NCBI GenBank assembly: GCA_025358455.1
Contig: JANYJP010000051.1
Location: 1 to 32,220, forward strand
From: Bacteroidales bacterium
GTDB taxonomy: Bacteria; Bacteroidota; Bacteroidia; Bacteroidales; VadinHA17
Direction: 5' to 3'
DNA: 32,220 nucleotides
This document shows positions 1 through 7,901 of this stretch, piece after piece. The position numbers and the translations under genes were made by a program. The notes under the pieces are model-generated. The model did not search any database, was not told where the DNA came from, and was given only the letters and a program-made list of their open reading frames with translations. Positions within the stretch are counted from its first letter, which is position 1, and each line of letters begins with the position of its first letter.

Positions 1-957
1 AAAGTTTACAGCATCATTCACATTTACAGAATCCTTATTTAATACTGCTTTTAGTTCAAGTTTTCCAACTACCCCCGAGAAATCTGCAGGCTGGGTTCCC
101 GGCAACGGTTTAACTTTAATAGACATTGCCTTGCTGGTCAACGCTTTTGGTGTTGTCTGATATGATGCAAATACATCACCAAAAAACGGGTCAGCCTGAC
201 CTGACTTTTGTTGGACAAGAACTGATATCTGCACAGGGTCAATAGTTATCTCACCTGTTACCTGAGGATAAAGCAAAAATTTCTGAATCACACCAGTTCC
301 ATATACTGTTCCATTTATGGTCTCCTGTTGTAGTGATGTAAGCGGAGGTGTTTCAAGGTCAGTTTTCAGAAAACTATTAAATGACGGGTACTTGATTTCA
401 TTGATACCGGAAAGATTAACTCTGGTGAATAATTTAACTGTCGCCATAATAGGTTCGCCCAGATAGACTTCTTTCCTGTCAAGTGAAAGATTTACGAAAA
501 TGTCACTTCCTGATGATTCTACTCCTGAATTCTCTTTGGCTGCGTTGTTCCCTGCTGCACGATTTTGCAGCTTTGAGGAAGCTCCAACAACTTCAATATG
601 CATTGAGTCTGAACGGTATTCTTTATTTTTGAGAGTGAATAATGCTGGTGGTATTACATACTTTCCTTCCTTAAGAGCCTGAAGAAAATAAACATAGCTA
701 TAAACAGTCTGGCTCGATTTTTTTCCGTTAATAATCTCGACACTGGAGCTGTAGGAAGTTTGCGGGCCCATAAGTTTGTAGAATCCAGTGAAGGCGGGGA
801 CTGAAAATTCTCCTCCACCTGCATTTACGGTCCACATAATACGGAACTGCTGCCCGGCATTAACCATAGTTGGAAATTCTGCATTAACCACAACATCCTG
901 GGCTGTAAGGGATAGTGACAATAATAATAATAGATTATATAAAAGTACTTTTTTCAT
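1..957 (-). CDS. batD: BatD-like oxygen tolerance protein (5' part, runs off the window)
   Basis: The minus frame from the ATG at 957 stays open for 319 codons to the window edge, so this is the N-terminal part only. It starts with a signal peptide (MKKVLLYNLLLLLSLSLTAQ) and continues as secreted beta-rich sequence. That sequence includes the phrases FSVPAFTGFYKLMGPQTS and YVIPPALFTL and a repeated module around LDRKEVYLGEPI, typical of the BatD family (beta-sandwich repeats facing the periplasm with a C-terminal membrane anchor). It lies 14 nt after batC in the same direction, which is the usual Bacteroidota batC-batD order. The family is linked to aerotolerance in Bacteroides; the biochemical role is not settled. 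The gene name rests on family resemblance plus operon position. Confidence 0.85.
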   Translation of the reverse strand, partial: MKKVLLYNLLLLLSLSLTAQDVVVNAEFPTMVNAGQQFRIMWTVNAGGGEFSVPAFTGFYKLMGPQTSYSSSVEIINGKKSSQTVYSYVYFLQALKEGKYVIPPALFTLKNKEYRSDSMHIEVVGASSKLQNRAAGNNAAKENSGVESSGSDIFVNLSLDRKEVYLGEPIMATVKLFTRVNLSGINEIKYPSFNSFLKTDLETPPLTSLQQETINGTVYGTGVIQKFLLYPQVTGEITIDPVQISVLVQQKSGQADPFFGDVFASYQTTPKALTSKAMSIKVKPLPGTQPADFSGVVGKLELKAVLNKDSVNVNDAVNF

Positions 958-971
958 TATTAAAAATCGGT

Positions 972-1730
972 TTACCAGTTTTTTATTGTCCTTACTTTAG
1001 ATTTTGAGGCTTTTGCAAGTTCAACTTTTTTCTGGACATTCTTTTCATCATTAGCCAGAGCATTCAGTAAGCGCTGGGCATCATCCTTCGAAATACCCTG
1101 CTGCTGTTCCTGTGACTGTTGTTTTTGATCCTTATTATTCTGATCTTTTTGCTGGTCCTCATTTTTATTTTTCTGGTCTTTCTTATCTTTATTCTGATCT
1201 TCCTTGTTTTTATCTTTATTCTTATCCTGTTTGTCTTTATCCTGTTGTTGCTTCTGTTGCTGCTGTTGTTGTTTCAGCACATCCTGTGCATAAGCAAGAT
1301 TATATTTGGCCTCTTTACTTTCAGGATTGAGTTTCAGTGAACTTTTATAAGCTTCAATGCTCTCCTGAACCTTATTTGCCTTAAGAAGAGAATTTCCTAA
1401 ATTATATAATCCTGCAGACTTTTTGCCTTTGTCTTCACTTTGATTTGCGTTCTCAATGAATTGTTTGCCTGCATCTTCAAATTTATTCTGCCGATAAAGG
1501 GCATCCCCAATATTGAATACTGCATCAGGTGATTGTTTATTTTTGTCGACTGCTTTACGATAAAGTATTTCTGATTCGGAAAATTTGCTGTTCGCGTATT
1601 CCCTGTTTCCCTTCCTGATAAATTTTTTATCAGATTGAGCATTCAATCCATACGGAATTATCAGAAACAGACAAATCAAAATTCCATTGATTAAGCCCTT
1701 CCTTTTTATATAAATGTTCCTGATCATCAT
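972..1730 (-). CDS. batC: BatC-like TPR protein with Q/K/D/N-rich tail
   Basis: 252 aa. A signal peptide or anchor spans about residues 10-31 (ending GLNAQ). Three tetratricopeptide-like repeats follow at about 34-150, recognisable from phrases such as AVFNIGDALYRQNKFEDA, LYNLGNSLLKANKVQESIEAYKSSLKLNPES and AKYNLAYAQ. Residues about 152-210 are a low-complexity stretch made almost only of Q, K, D, N and E, a common feature of BatC/BatE proteins. The C-terminus (SKDDAQRLLNALANDEKNVQKKV) is the conserved helical end of the family. It sits between batB (34 nt upstream) and batD (14 nt downstream). The product is probably a periplasmic protein-interaction factor of the Bat complex. The repeat-rich DNA produces long hydrophobic open frames on the plus strand that are not genes. 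The start could be either of the first two Met residues. Confidence 0.85.
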   Translation of the reverse strand: MMIRNIYIKRKGLINGILICLFLIIPYGLNAQSDKKFIRKGNREYANSKFSESEILYRKAVDKNKQSPDAVFNIGDALYRQNKFEDAGKQFIENANQSEDKGKKSAGLYNLGNSLLKANKVQESIEAYKSSLKLNPESKEAKYNLAYAQDVLKQQQQQQKQQQDKDKQDKNKDKNKEDQNKDKKDQKNKNEDQQKDQNNKDQKQQSQEQQQGISKDDAQRLLNALANDEKNVQKKVELAKASKSKVRTIKNW

Positions 1731-1764
1731 AGTTACAATAATCGAATTATTTTAACCTTTGCCT

Positions 1765-2805
1765 TTAAACTTTAAACTTAAACAGCCTTATGTCTGCCAA
1801 TCGCCTGTTTTTCCTTTCCATAATAATAAAGTCAAATAATAATAGAAATATAGCTATCGCTGCAAATATCTGAAACTGATCATTATACTCAGTGTACATA
1901 GTACTTTCCAATTCCTGCTTTTTCATTTTTTTGATTTCGTTGAAGATTTCATCCAGACCAATGTTTGAGTTACTGGCTCGTACATAACTTCCATTACCTG
2001 CTATCGCAATTTTTTTAAGAATTTCTTCATCCAGTTTGGTAATAACAGAATTGCCATCGGCGTCCTTAAGAAAATCTTTTTTACCGTTTACCAGTACCGG
2101 AATTGGCACTCCTTTAGTAGAGCCGATGCCAATTGTATGTATTATTACACCGGCTTTAGATGCTTCAACCGCACTTGCAACAGGATCATCTTCATGATTT
2201 TCTCCATCGGTTATTATTATCAGGGCCTTACTCTTTCCTTCACCGGGGCTGAATGATCTTATTCCCAGGTTGATTGCAGCACCAATAGCAGTTCCCTGTT
2301 TTGGTACCATGTCAGGACCAATGGTTGATAGAAACATTTTTGCCGACACATAGTCGGTTGTAATGGGGATCTGGGTATAAGCATCACCAGCAAAAACAAT
2401 AAGGCCAATTTTATCTTTATCAAGATCATCGACCAAGTGTGAAATCGCCTGTTTTGCCCTTGTAAGCCGGTCAGGTTGAATATCTTGTGCAAGCATTGAA
2501 TTACTCACGTCAAGGGCAATTATTACTTCCACCCCCTGCTTTTTAACATCTTCAATTTTTGATCCGAACTGAGGTCTCGCGAGCATAATTATTCCTGCTG
2601 TAAGAGCCATTAATTGAAGAATAAATTTTATAAGAGGCCGTACTCTTGACATTTCAGGAACAAGTCTGCCAACCAGCTCGATGTTCCCTAATCGTTTAAG
2701 TGCCCTCTTTTTCCTGAATTCATTAAGTATAAAAAGCAATATCACTACTGGTAGCAGAAGTAACGAGTATAAAAAATCCGGATTTGCAAACCTGAACAAT
2801 TGCAT
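1765..2805 (-). CDS. batB: BatB-like von Willebrand factor A membrane protein
   Basis: 346 aa. Two N-terminal membrane segments (about 10-28 and 58-76) precede a von Willebrand factor A domain with an intact metal-ion-dependent adhesion site: DVSNS at 99-103, followed by MLAQDIQPDRL and later a TDGENHEDD motif. A third membrane helix lies near the C-terminus (FQIFAAIAIFLLLFDFIIM). This N-anchor, VWA, C-anchor layout is that of BatA and BatB. It is called BatB because it is the second of two adjacent VWA genes, 14 nt after the first, and precedes the TPR gene. The VWA domain probably faces the periplasm or lies at the membrane surface and works with the MoxR ATPase encoded upstream in the same run; that partnership is inferred from family context. 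Confidence 0.88.
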   Translation of the reverse strand: MQLFRFANPDFLYSLLLLPVVILLFILNEFRKKRALKRLGNIELVGRLVPEMSRVRPLIKFILQLMALTAGIIMLARPQFGSKIEDVKKQGVEVIIALDVSNSMLAQDIQPDRLTRAKQAISHLVDDLDKDKIGLIVFAGDAYTQIPITTDYVSAKMFLSTIGPDMVPKQGTAIGAAINLGIRSFSPGEGKSKALIIITDGENHEDDPVASAVEASKAGVIIHTIGIGSTKGVPIPVLVNGKKDFLKDADGNSVITKLDEEILKKIAIAGNGSYVRASNSNIGLDEIFNEIKKMKKQELESTMYTEYNDQFQIFAAIAIFLLLFDFIIMERKNRRLADIRLFKFKV

Positions 2806-2819
2806 AGAATCTCCTGCGT

Positions 2820-3812
2820 TTAAGTAAGGTTTCTGAATAATGTGTTTCTTGCAAGCAACTCAAGTAACAGCAGACAAAAAGCAATTAAGGCCGGAGCCAG
2901 ATATTTCTCTTCTTTTCTGCTGAATTGTTTTACATCAATCTTCGACTTTTCCAGTTTATCTATTTCACTATAAACCTGTATTAGCTTATCATTATCCGTT
3001 GCCCTGAAGTATTTACCTCCGGTTTTGTGTGATATCTCCTGAAGAATTGCTTCATCGATCTCAACTGGCATGTCCTGGTACTGGATCCCATAAGGCGTCT
3101 GAACCGGATATGGAGCTACACCTTCGGTTCCCATGCCAATAGTATAAACTCTTATTTCAAAAGTTTTTGCAATGTCAGCTGCAGTCGCCGGCGCAATTTC
3201 ACCCCGGTTATTAACACCATCGGTGAGTAGAATTATTACCTTGCTTTTAGCTTCGGAGTCTTTGATTCTGTTAACAGCAGTTGCAAGTCCGTTCCCTATT
3301 GCAGTACCGTCTTCGATCATTCCGCTTTGAACTTCATTCAGCAGGTTTATAAGAACAGCATGGTCAGTTGTCAATGGACATTGGGTAAAACTTTCGCCGC
3401 TGAAAATAACCAGACCTATCCTGTCATATGGTCTACCGGAAATAAATTCTGTTGCAACATTTTTTGAAGCTCCTAACCTGTCAGGTCTGAAATCGCGTGC
3501 CAGCATACTGCCTGAAATATCCAGGGCCAGCACTATATCGATACCTTCAGTCGAAGTATTCTGAAACTTATCCGTTGCCTGGGGCCGTGCCAGCACAATT
3601 ATAAGAAATAAGACGCCTATTGTCCTTAATGCGAATAAAATATGTCTGAGATAGTGACGAAAAGTTATTCCTGCTTTTGCAAACTGCTGTAAACCAGGCA
3701 TTCTTAAAGCTGCCGTAGCCTTCTGTTGTTTAAGCAAATAAAATACTACCATCACAGGAACCACTGCAATAAAATACAGGAAAAGTGGCTGCTCAAATGT
3801 TATTCTACTCAT
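2820..3812 (-). CDS. batA: BatA-like von Willebrand factor A membrane protein
   Basis: 330 aa with the same plan as its downstream neighbour: two N-terminal membrane helices (about 10-27 and 55-76), a VWA domain with the MIDAS motif DISGS at 98-102 (then MLARDFRPDRL) and ILLTDGVNNRG, and a C-terminal helix (YLAPALIAFCLLLLELLA). The start ATG overlaps the stop of the upstream gene by 4 nt, which points to translational coupling. BatA and BatB are recognisable paralogues, with shared phrases such as LARPQ, GTAIG and GLVIF/GLIVF. Members of the family are required for oxygen tolerance in some Bacteroides. The direct molecular function is unknown. Confidence 0.88.
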   Translation of the reverse strand: MSRITFEQPLFLYFIAVVPVMVVFYLLKQQKATAALRMPGLQQFAKAGITFRHYLRHILFALRTIGVLFLIIVLARPQATDKFQNTSTEGIDIVLALDISGSMLARDFRPDRLGASKNVATEFISGRPYDRIGLVIFSGESFTQCPLTTDHAVLINLLNEVQSGMIEDGTAIGNGLATAVNRIKDSEAKSKVIILLTDGVNNRGEIAPATAADIAKTFEIRVYTIGMGTEGVAPYPVQTPYGIQYQDMPVEIDEAILQEISHKTGGKYFRATDNDKLIQVYSEIDKLEKSKIDVKQFSRKEEKYLAPALIAFCLLLLELLARNTLFRNLT

Positions 3813-4798
3813 TGACCACCCTCCTTTCCTATACCTTTATTATCTTCATTGACTGAAAAAGCTTCCACTGCTTTAGTCACATCTACAAAATTCCATGAAT
3901 TCTTAAAATGTGATTCATTTTCATTCGAATCCGGATTATACTTTGCAAATTTGACGAGGTCAGCTCCGGTAAGAACAGTTTTCAGCTGATTATACGATGT
4001 ATCTTTTTTAAAACCGGTTTTAACCAGAGCATTAAGAGTTTCAGTTGTTGTAAGTTCAAGAGAAAAGACTCTGAACCTGTTCTCAAGATATTGTCGCAGG
4101 ATCTCAGTAAGCCTCGTGTAGTAATACTTAATCTCACCCTTTTGCCATAGTTCTTCGTTCCTTAATTTCTCAAGTTCACGAAAGGCAATAATGTGAGCCG
4201 GATCAGGATTTACTTTTGGTTCAACTCCTGTACTGACCTTTTTGTGATTCCTTATAAATATTATCGCAGCCCAAATAACAGCACCAAGTACAACAGCAAG
4301 TAAGACCCAGGGGACAACTTCCCCCAGGGTTACCGGAGCCTTGTATGGTTGAATAATATCATAAATTTTTGCTGTTGTATCAGCAGGGGCAATTTTAAGC
4401 CGGGTCACTTCCAGTCTGGCATAATCAGAATAAAACCTTTTAAGCCCTCCGGAATTTTTTACTTCTGCAAAAACGGGCGGTACCTGATAAAGCCCTGAAT
4501 CAAATGAGGTTATAAGATATTTCTCAATTATTTTAATTCTGCCATCCTTAGCCGAGGAGCTATCCATTACAGGTCCTGAGAGAATTTCAATGTTTTTGAT
4601 TAATGTGTCCTTAAAGATGGGAAGAGTTACCTTCAGATCTGAGGGTTTATCAATTGTGACTGTATATTTTATCTGATCACCGGCGTAGATTCTTGTTGAA
4701 TCGAATTTTGAGGTAACCATCACATTCTGACCGTTTGTGACGGAAACCATTGCAAAAAACAGAAATATATAAATAACGGTTTGCTTCATTTTTATCAT
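3809..4798 (-). CDS. Secreted/membrane BatD-like or DUF4381-like protein of the Bat operon
   Basis: 329 aa. A signal peptide (to about residue 23, ending TNGQ) leads into a short beta-rich extracytoplasmic domain (about 25-140) that resembles one BatD module, with the phrases YAGDQIKYTVTIDKPSDL and GLYQVPPVFAEV. One membrane helix follows at about 163-183 (VVPWVLLAVVLGAVIWAAIIF), then a cytoplasmic helical tail with YYTRLTEILRQYLENRFRVFSLELTTTET. That tail resembles the DUF4381 family often found between DUF58 and VWA genes. Both its start and its end overlap neighbouring genes by 4 nt, so it is an integral operon member. It probably links the DUF58 and VWA proteins at the membrane; this is inference from gene order. 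Confidence 0.78.
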   Translation of the reverse strand: MIKMKQTVIYIFLFFAMVSVTNGQNVMVTSKFDSTRIYAGDQIKYTVTIDKPSDLKVTLPIFKDTLIKNIEILSGPVMDSSSAKDGRIKIIEKYLITSFDSGLYQVPPVFAEVKNSGGLKRFYSDYARLEVTRLKIAPADTTAKIYDIIQPYKAPVTLGEVVPWVLLAVVLGAVIWAAIIFIRNHKKVSTGVEPKVNPDPAHIIAFRELEKLRNEELWQKGEIKYYYTRLTEILRQYLENRFRVFSLELTTTETLNALVKTGFKKDTSYNQLKTVLTGADLVKFAKYNPDSNENESHFKNSWNFVDVTKAVEAFSVNEDNKGIGKEGGQ

Positions 4799-5658
4799 CT
4801 GTTCTCAAACAACTTTATGAGTGGCTTCACGTAATCAAGATCAGTTCTTAATTCAGCCGAATCCACACCACATCTTCTGAATATGTTCCTTATAAGATCA
4901 ATATGTGAGACCCACCAATTTTCATAAGCAATTCTCGTAAACTTCGATGAGGTATCTATCCATTTCTCCTCTCCTGTTTCAGCATCAACAATTTTAATAA
5001 GACCTATATCGGGAATTGCCTGTTCAATAGAATCAAAAACTTTTAATGCAACAATATCATGCTTATTAGAGGCAATTCTCAGAGTTTTTTCAAAATCCGG
5101 TACAAGGAAATCTGAAATAATAAAAGTTGTGCATCTTTTTTTTATGGCATTTGTAAGAAAACGCAAAGGCTCATCAAGATTCGTTTTTCTGCTCAGTGAT
5201 TCAAAATTAAGAAGCTCACTTATAATCCTGAGAATATGTTTACGTCCCTTTTGAGGCGGAATGAATCGCTCAACTTTGTCGGAAAAAAATATAACACCTA
5301 TTTTATCATTGTTAAAAATTGCAGAAAAGGAAAGTACTGCAGCTACTTCGGTCATTATATCTCGTTTATAGCTGACCGTTGTCCCAAAATACCCTGAACC
5401 ACTTACATCAATCAGAAGCATTACCGTGAGTTCCCTTTCCTCCTCGAATATCTTTATATATGGATGGTTGAACCGGGCTGTAACATTCCAGTCGATACTT
5501 CTGATATCATCACCATATTGATATTCACGCACTTCGCTGAAAGCAATACCCCGGCCTTTAAAAGCACTATGGTATTCCCCTGCAAAAATATGCTTGCTGA
5601 GACCTCTTGTTTTGATCTCTATCCTGCGTACTTTCTTTAATAATTCAGTCGCTTCCAC
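4795..5658 (-). CDS. DUF58 family protein (VWA-like, Bat operon)
   Basis: 287 aa, soluble, with no signal peptide or membrane segment. The DUF58 signature is clear: FKGRG at 33-37, REYQYGDDIRSIDWN at 44-58, followed by a degenerate VWA fold with DVSGS at 84-88 and a later FIISDFL. DUF58 proteins almost always accompany MoxR ATPases and VWA membrane proteins, and are thought to act as their adaptor or substrate. Here the MoxR gene is upstream, separated by one small secreted-protein gene, and the next gene overlaps its stop by 4 nt. Confidence 0.9.
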   Translation of the reverse strand: MEATELLKKVRRIEIKTRGLSKHIFAGEYHSAFKGRGIAFSEVREYQYGDDIRSIDWNVTARFNHPYIKIFEEERELTVMLLIDVSGSGYFGTTVSYKRDIMTEVAAVLSFSAIFNNDKIGVIFFSDKVERFIPPQKGRKHILRIISELLNFESLSRKTNLDEPLRFLTNAIKKRCTTFIISDFLVPDFEKTLRIASNKHDIVALKVFDSIEQAIPDIGLIKIVDAETGEEKWIDTSSKFTRIAYENWWVSHIDLIRNIFRRCGVDSAELRTDLDYVKPLIKLFENR

Positions 5659-5669
5659 TCTACAACAAA

Positions 5670-6074
5670 TTATTTAACAGGTTCCATTGTTATGATGGAT
5701 GCCCATTTATCGTCATTTAATTTAATAATGAAGTCTTTGCCGTCACGGGAATCAACCCACGTATTATCCTTTCCCATTTTATAAACATTATTGAACTCTT
5801 TTATCTTCTCCGCCTTTACAGACTCATCACATATGATCCTTATACTTTTGCAAATTGAGTCTGTATTTAAAAAGAACAACAGTGTTTGACTACTATAATT
5901 ATCACTGTATTTGAGATATATAAATTTACTGTTTGTAACCTTGTCAAAATTCATATCCTTTCTGTTCTCCTTCATATACTTTCTGATTTCTTTGTTTTTA
6001 TATCCAATGAGGTTCTGACCAGATGCCATTGAACCTGTAACTATAAATAACGCAAATATCACGAATGTCTTCAT
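5670..6074 (-). CDS. Small secreted protein of unknown function in the Bat operon
   Basis: 134 aa. A signal peptide is clear (MKTFVIFALFIVTGSMASGQ). The mature part of about 114 residues is hydrophilic and mixed alpha/beta, with a pair of cysteines (DSICKSIRIICDES). I do not recognise the family. The gene lies 9 nt downstream of moxR and 11 nt upstream of the DUF58 gene in the same direction, so it is almost certainly co-transcribed. Its position in an otherwise standard operon suggests an accessory periplasmic role, but nothing in the sequence gives a mechanism. Confidence 0.75.
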   Translation of the reverse strand: MKTFVIFALFIVTGSMASGQNLIGYKNKEIRKYMKENRKDMNFDKVTNSKFIYLKYSDNYSSQTLLFFLNTDSICKSIRIICDESVKAEKIKEFNNVYKMGKDNTWVDSRDGKDFIIKLNDDKWASIITMEPVK

Positions 6075-6083
6075 AAATGATTA

Positions 6084-7079
6084 TTATGGAACCTCTACAG
6101 TATTCAGTATTTCGGAAATGATATGATCCTGGGTAATGTTTTCCGCTTCTGCTTCATATGTCAGCCCTATCCTGTGACGCATCACATCACCGCATATCGT
6201 TCTGATATCTTCCGGAATAACATATCCCCTTCGCTTGATAAATGCAAAAGCTTTTGCGGCAAGTGACAGGTTGATCGAAGCCCTTGGTGAAGCTCCGTAG
6301 GAAATCATATTTTTGAATACAGGAAGTCCATATTTTTCAGGGTTACGGCTTGCAAAGACAATATTAAGAATATAGTTTTCGATCTTTTCATCCATGTAAA
6401 CCTCCCTGACAACATTGCGGGCCCTTATTATATCATCAATTGTGAGAACTGAATTCGCTTTTGGAAAATCTTTAGCCAGGTTTTCCCGAACTATCATTTT
6501 CTCTTCTTCAATAGTTGGATAATCAATAAGTACTTTCATCATAAACCGGTCAATCTGTGCTTCCGGAAGCGGATATGTACCTTCCTGTTCAATAGGGTTC
6601 TGAGTTGCCAGTACCAGAAATGGTTCAGCAAGCTTAAAGGTTGTTTCACCTATAGTTATCTGCCTTTCCTGCATTGCTTCGAGCAAAGCGCTCTGCACTT
6701 TGGCAGGAGATCTGTTAATTTCGTCCGCAAGAATGAAATTGGCAAATACTGGGCCCTTTTTAACAATGAACTCCTCCTTCTTCTGGCTATAGATCATAGT
6801 TCCGATAAGGTCGGCTGGCAGAAGATCAGGAGTAAATTGTATCCTGCTGAATTTAGCATCTATAATCGATGCCAATGATTTTATCGCGAGTGTTTTTGCA
6901 AGGCCCGGTACTCCTTCCAGTAGAATATGGCCGTTAGCAAGCAGACCGATCATAAGACTATCGATCAAATGTCTCTGACCGACAATTACCTTATTCATCT
7001 CTAATCTGATTATGTCAACGAATGCACTCTCCTTTTCAATTTTTTCATTTAAGATCCTGATGTCAGCAGTTTGCTCCAT
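6084..7079 (-). CDS. moxR: MoxR-family AAA+ ATPase
   Basis: 331 aa, full length for the family. Walker A is GVPGLAKT at 56-63, Walker B is ILADEINR with D119 and E120, and a sensor region reads LATQNPIEQEGTYPLPEAQIDRFM. The C-terminal lid domain includes GASPRASINLSLAAKAFAF, the MoxR sensor-2 region. MoxR ATPases act as chaperone-like partners of VWA-domain proteins. This is the first gene of the Bat operon and its start is preceded by a candidate -7 element. Bacteroidota gene order (moxR, DUF58, VWA, VWA, TPR, BatD) is preserved. Confidence 0.93.
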   Translation of the reverse strand: MEQTADIRILNEKIEKESAFVDIIRLEMNKVIVGQRHLIDSLMIGLLANGHILLEGVPGLAKTLAIKSLASIIDAKFSRIQFTPDLLPADLIGTMIYSQKKEEFIVKKGPVFANFILADEINRSPAKVQSALLEAMQERQITIGETTFKLAEPFLVLATQNPIEQEGTYPLPEAQIDRFMMKVLIDYPTIEEEKMIVRENLAKDFPKANSVLTIDDIIRARNVVREVYMDEKIENYILNIVFASRNPEKYGLPVFKNMISYGASPRASINLSLAAKAFAFIKRRGYVIPEDIRTICGDVMRHRIGLTYEAEAENITQDHIISEILNTVEVP

Positions 7080-7098
7080 AGTTTTAAAATTTAAGTAG

Positions 7099-7106
7099 CA
7101 AATATA
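7099..7106 (-). promoter_or_regulatory. Candidate -7 box upstream of the Bat operon
   Basis: Read on the minus strand the bases are TATATTTG, a perfect match to the Bacteroidota -7 consensus TAnnTTTG, 20 nt before the moxR start codon. No TTTG at the expected 19-21 nt upstream is visible; the nearest is 13 nt away. It is only a partial promoter match. Confidence 0.4.
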
Positions 7107-7272
7107 ATAAAACGTATTTCAAAAATCATCCCTGAAATGGTTCAGAAATTCAGTTACAAAAGAAGCTTAACTATTTTTAAAAAGACGTTAAGGAATGTTA
7201 AACATTCGTTAAAGGTTACTATCCAAACTCGCCACCTGAACAAATATTGTCTTTCCCCCTTTTCTGGTTCAG

Positions 7273-7353
7273 ATGTATTCATCCATTTAATCCATTTTTG
7301 AATCTAATGTACTCACCAATTTAATCCCCTGCTGAATTGAATGTACGCACCCA
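7273..7353. repeat. Degenerate 34-bp tandem repeat, about 2.4 units
   Basis: Units begin at 7273, 7307 and 7341, each 34 nt apart, with the starts ATGTATTCATCCATTTAATC, ATGTACTCACCAATTTAATC and ATGTACGCACCCA. The first two units agree at most positions in their first 20 bases; the third is cut after about 13 bases. There are no spacers, so this is not a CRISPR array. Confidence 0.7.
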
Positions 7354-7390
7354 GCCCAACCTTAGCTTGACGGCTATGACCATTTGGGGT

Positions 7391-7642
7391 AAGGAGATCC
7401 CACGCTGGCATTGCTAATGACAACATTTTATATGTACCAGACTATATGATACTTGAAGAATGCTCTTTGAAGATCTGTTTTTGATAGTTCTGTTTCGGGA
7501 GCGGGAGATCCCTCGCTAACCCTGCTGCTAATGACAACATTTCATAAATCAAACATTATCAGATACTCGCATTATTGTCAGAATACTTTTAGGAGTACCA
7601 CAATGGGATAAGGAGATCCCTCGCTGGTGCTCGGGATGACAT
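7391..7642. repeat. Three direct copies of a GGAGATCC-CGCT repeat at ~110-bp spacing
   Basis: The word GAGATCC followed by C(A/T)CGCT occurs at 7394, 7505 and 7613, giving spacings of 111 and 108 bp. Copies 1 and 2 also share GCTAATGACAACATTT downstream (about 7413 and 7528) and a more diverged (A)GATACT stretch after it. Copies 1 and 3 share the left flank GGG(G)TAAGGAGATCC / GGGATAAGGAGATCC. A further related word, ACTTTTAGGAGT(A/G)CC, occurs at about 7586 and 7865. This looks like decayed duplications of one intergenic element. Confidence 0.7.
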
Positions 7643-7787
7643 GGAATTTGGGTGGTTACCGGGGTGAAGAAGTGGCGATTCGCGGATGTAACGTTACAAA
7701 ATGATAACAGCTGTCGCGAATCGCCACTTCTTCACCCTAATTGCTCCTCAACAGCGCTGTCATCCCGAACGCCAGTGAGGGATCTCC
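7612..7787. repeat. Composite inverted repeat with perfect 23-bp inner arms
   Basis: Outer arms at 7612-7640 and 7759-7787 are inverted complements at 26 of 29 positions, and two of the three differences could be G-U pairs in RNA. Inner arms at 7662-7684 and 7715-7737 are a perfect 23-bp inverted repeat around a 30-nt loop (core words GTGGCGATTCGCG and CGCGAATCGCCAC). The outer arm ends in CGGGATGAC, a word I recall from intergenic repeats of many bacterial genomes. The structure resembles a REP or MITE-like element; no transposase is present. Confidence 0.75.
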
Positions 7788-7901
7788 ACTAGTCGTTACA
7801 GATCTTTGCAAATAATGTCATATTACCCGGTGTACAAATTTGTATAGGGACTACTAATGACAAAACTTTTAGGAGTGCCCATTCGGGGCGTTAAGCTGAC
7901 A

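Larger units (their letters stand above)
7080..7901. other. Gene-free 822-bp interval holding a repeat nest
   Basis: No convincing protein or RNA gene is visible in this stretch between moxR and the Lnb-like gene, which has its 3' end here. It holds a degenerate 34-bp tandem repeat, three direct repeat units about 110 bp apart and a composite inverted repeat, all listed separately. The first 190 bases (7080-7272) contain only the moxR upstream region. Confidence 0.7.

Noticed and set aside
1112-1340. Plus-strand hydrophobic open frames that read like small membrane proteins
   Set aside because: They are the complement of the K/D/Q/N-rich codons of batC; the runs of L, I, F and V follow from that composition, and no signal of independent expression is seen.
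7273-7642. Possible CRISPR array in the repeat-rich interval
   Set aside because: The 34-bp units are directly adjacent without spacers, the 110-bp units are degenerate, and no cas gene is present.
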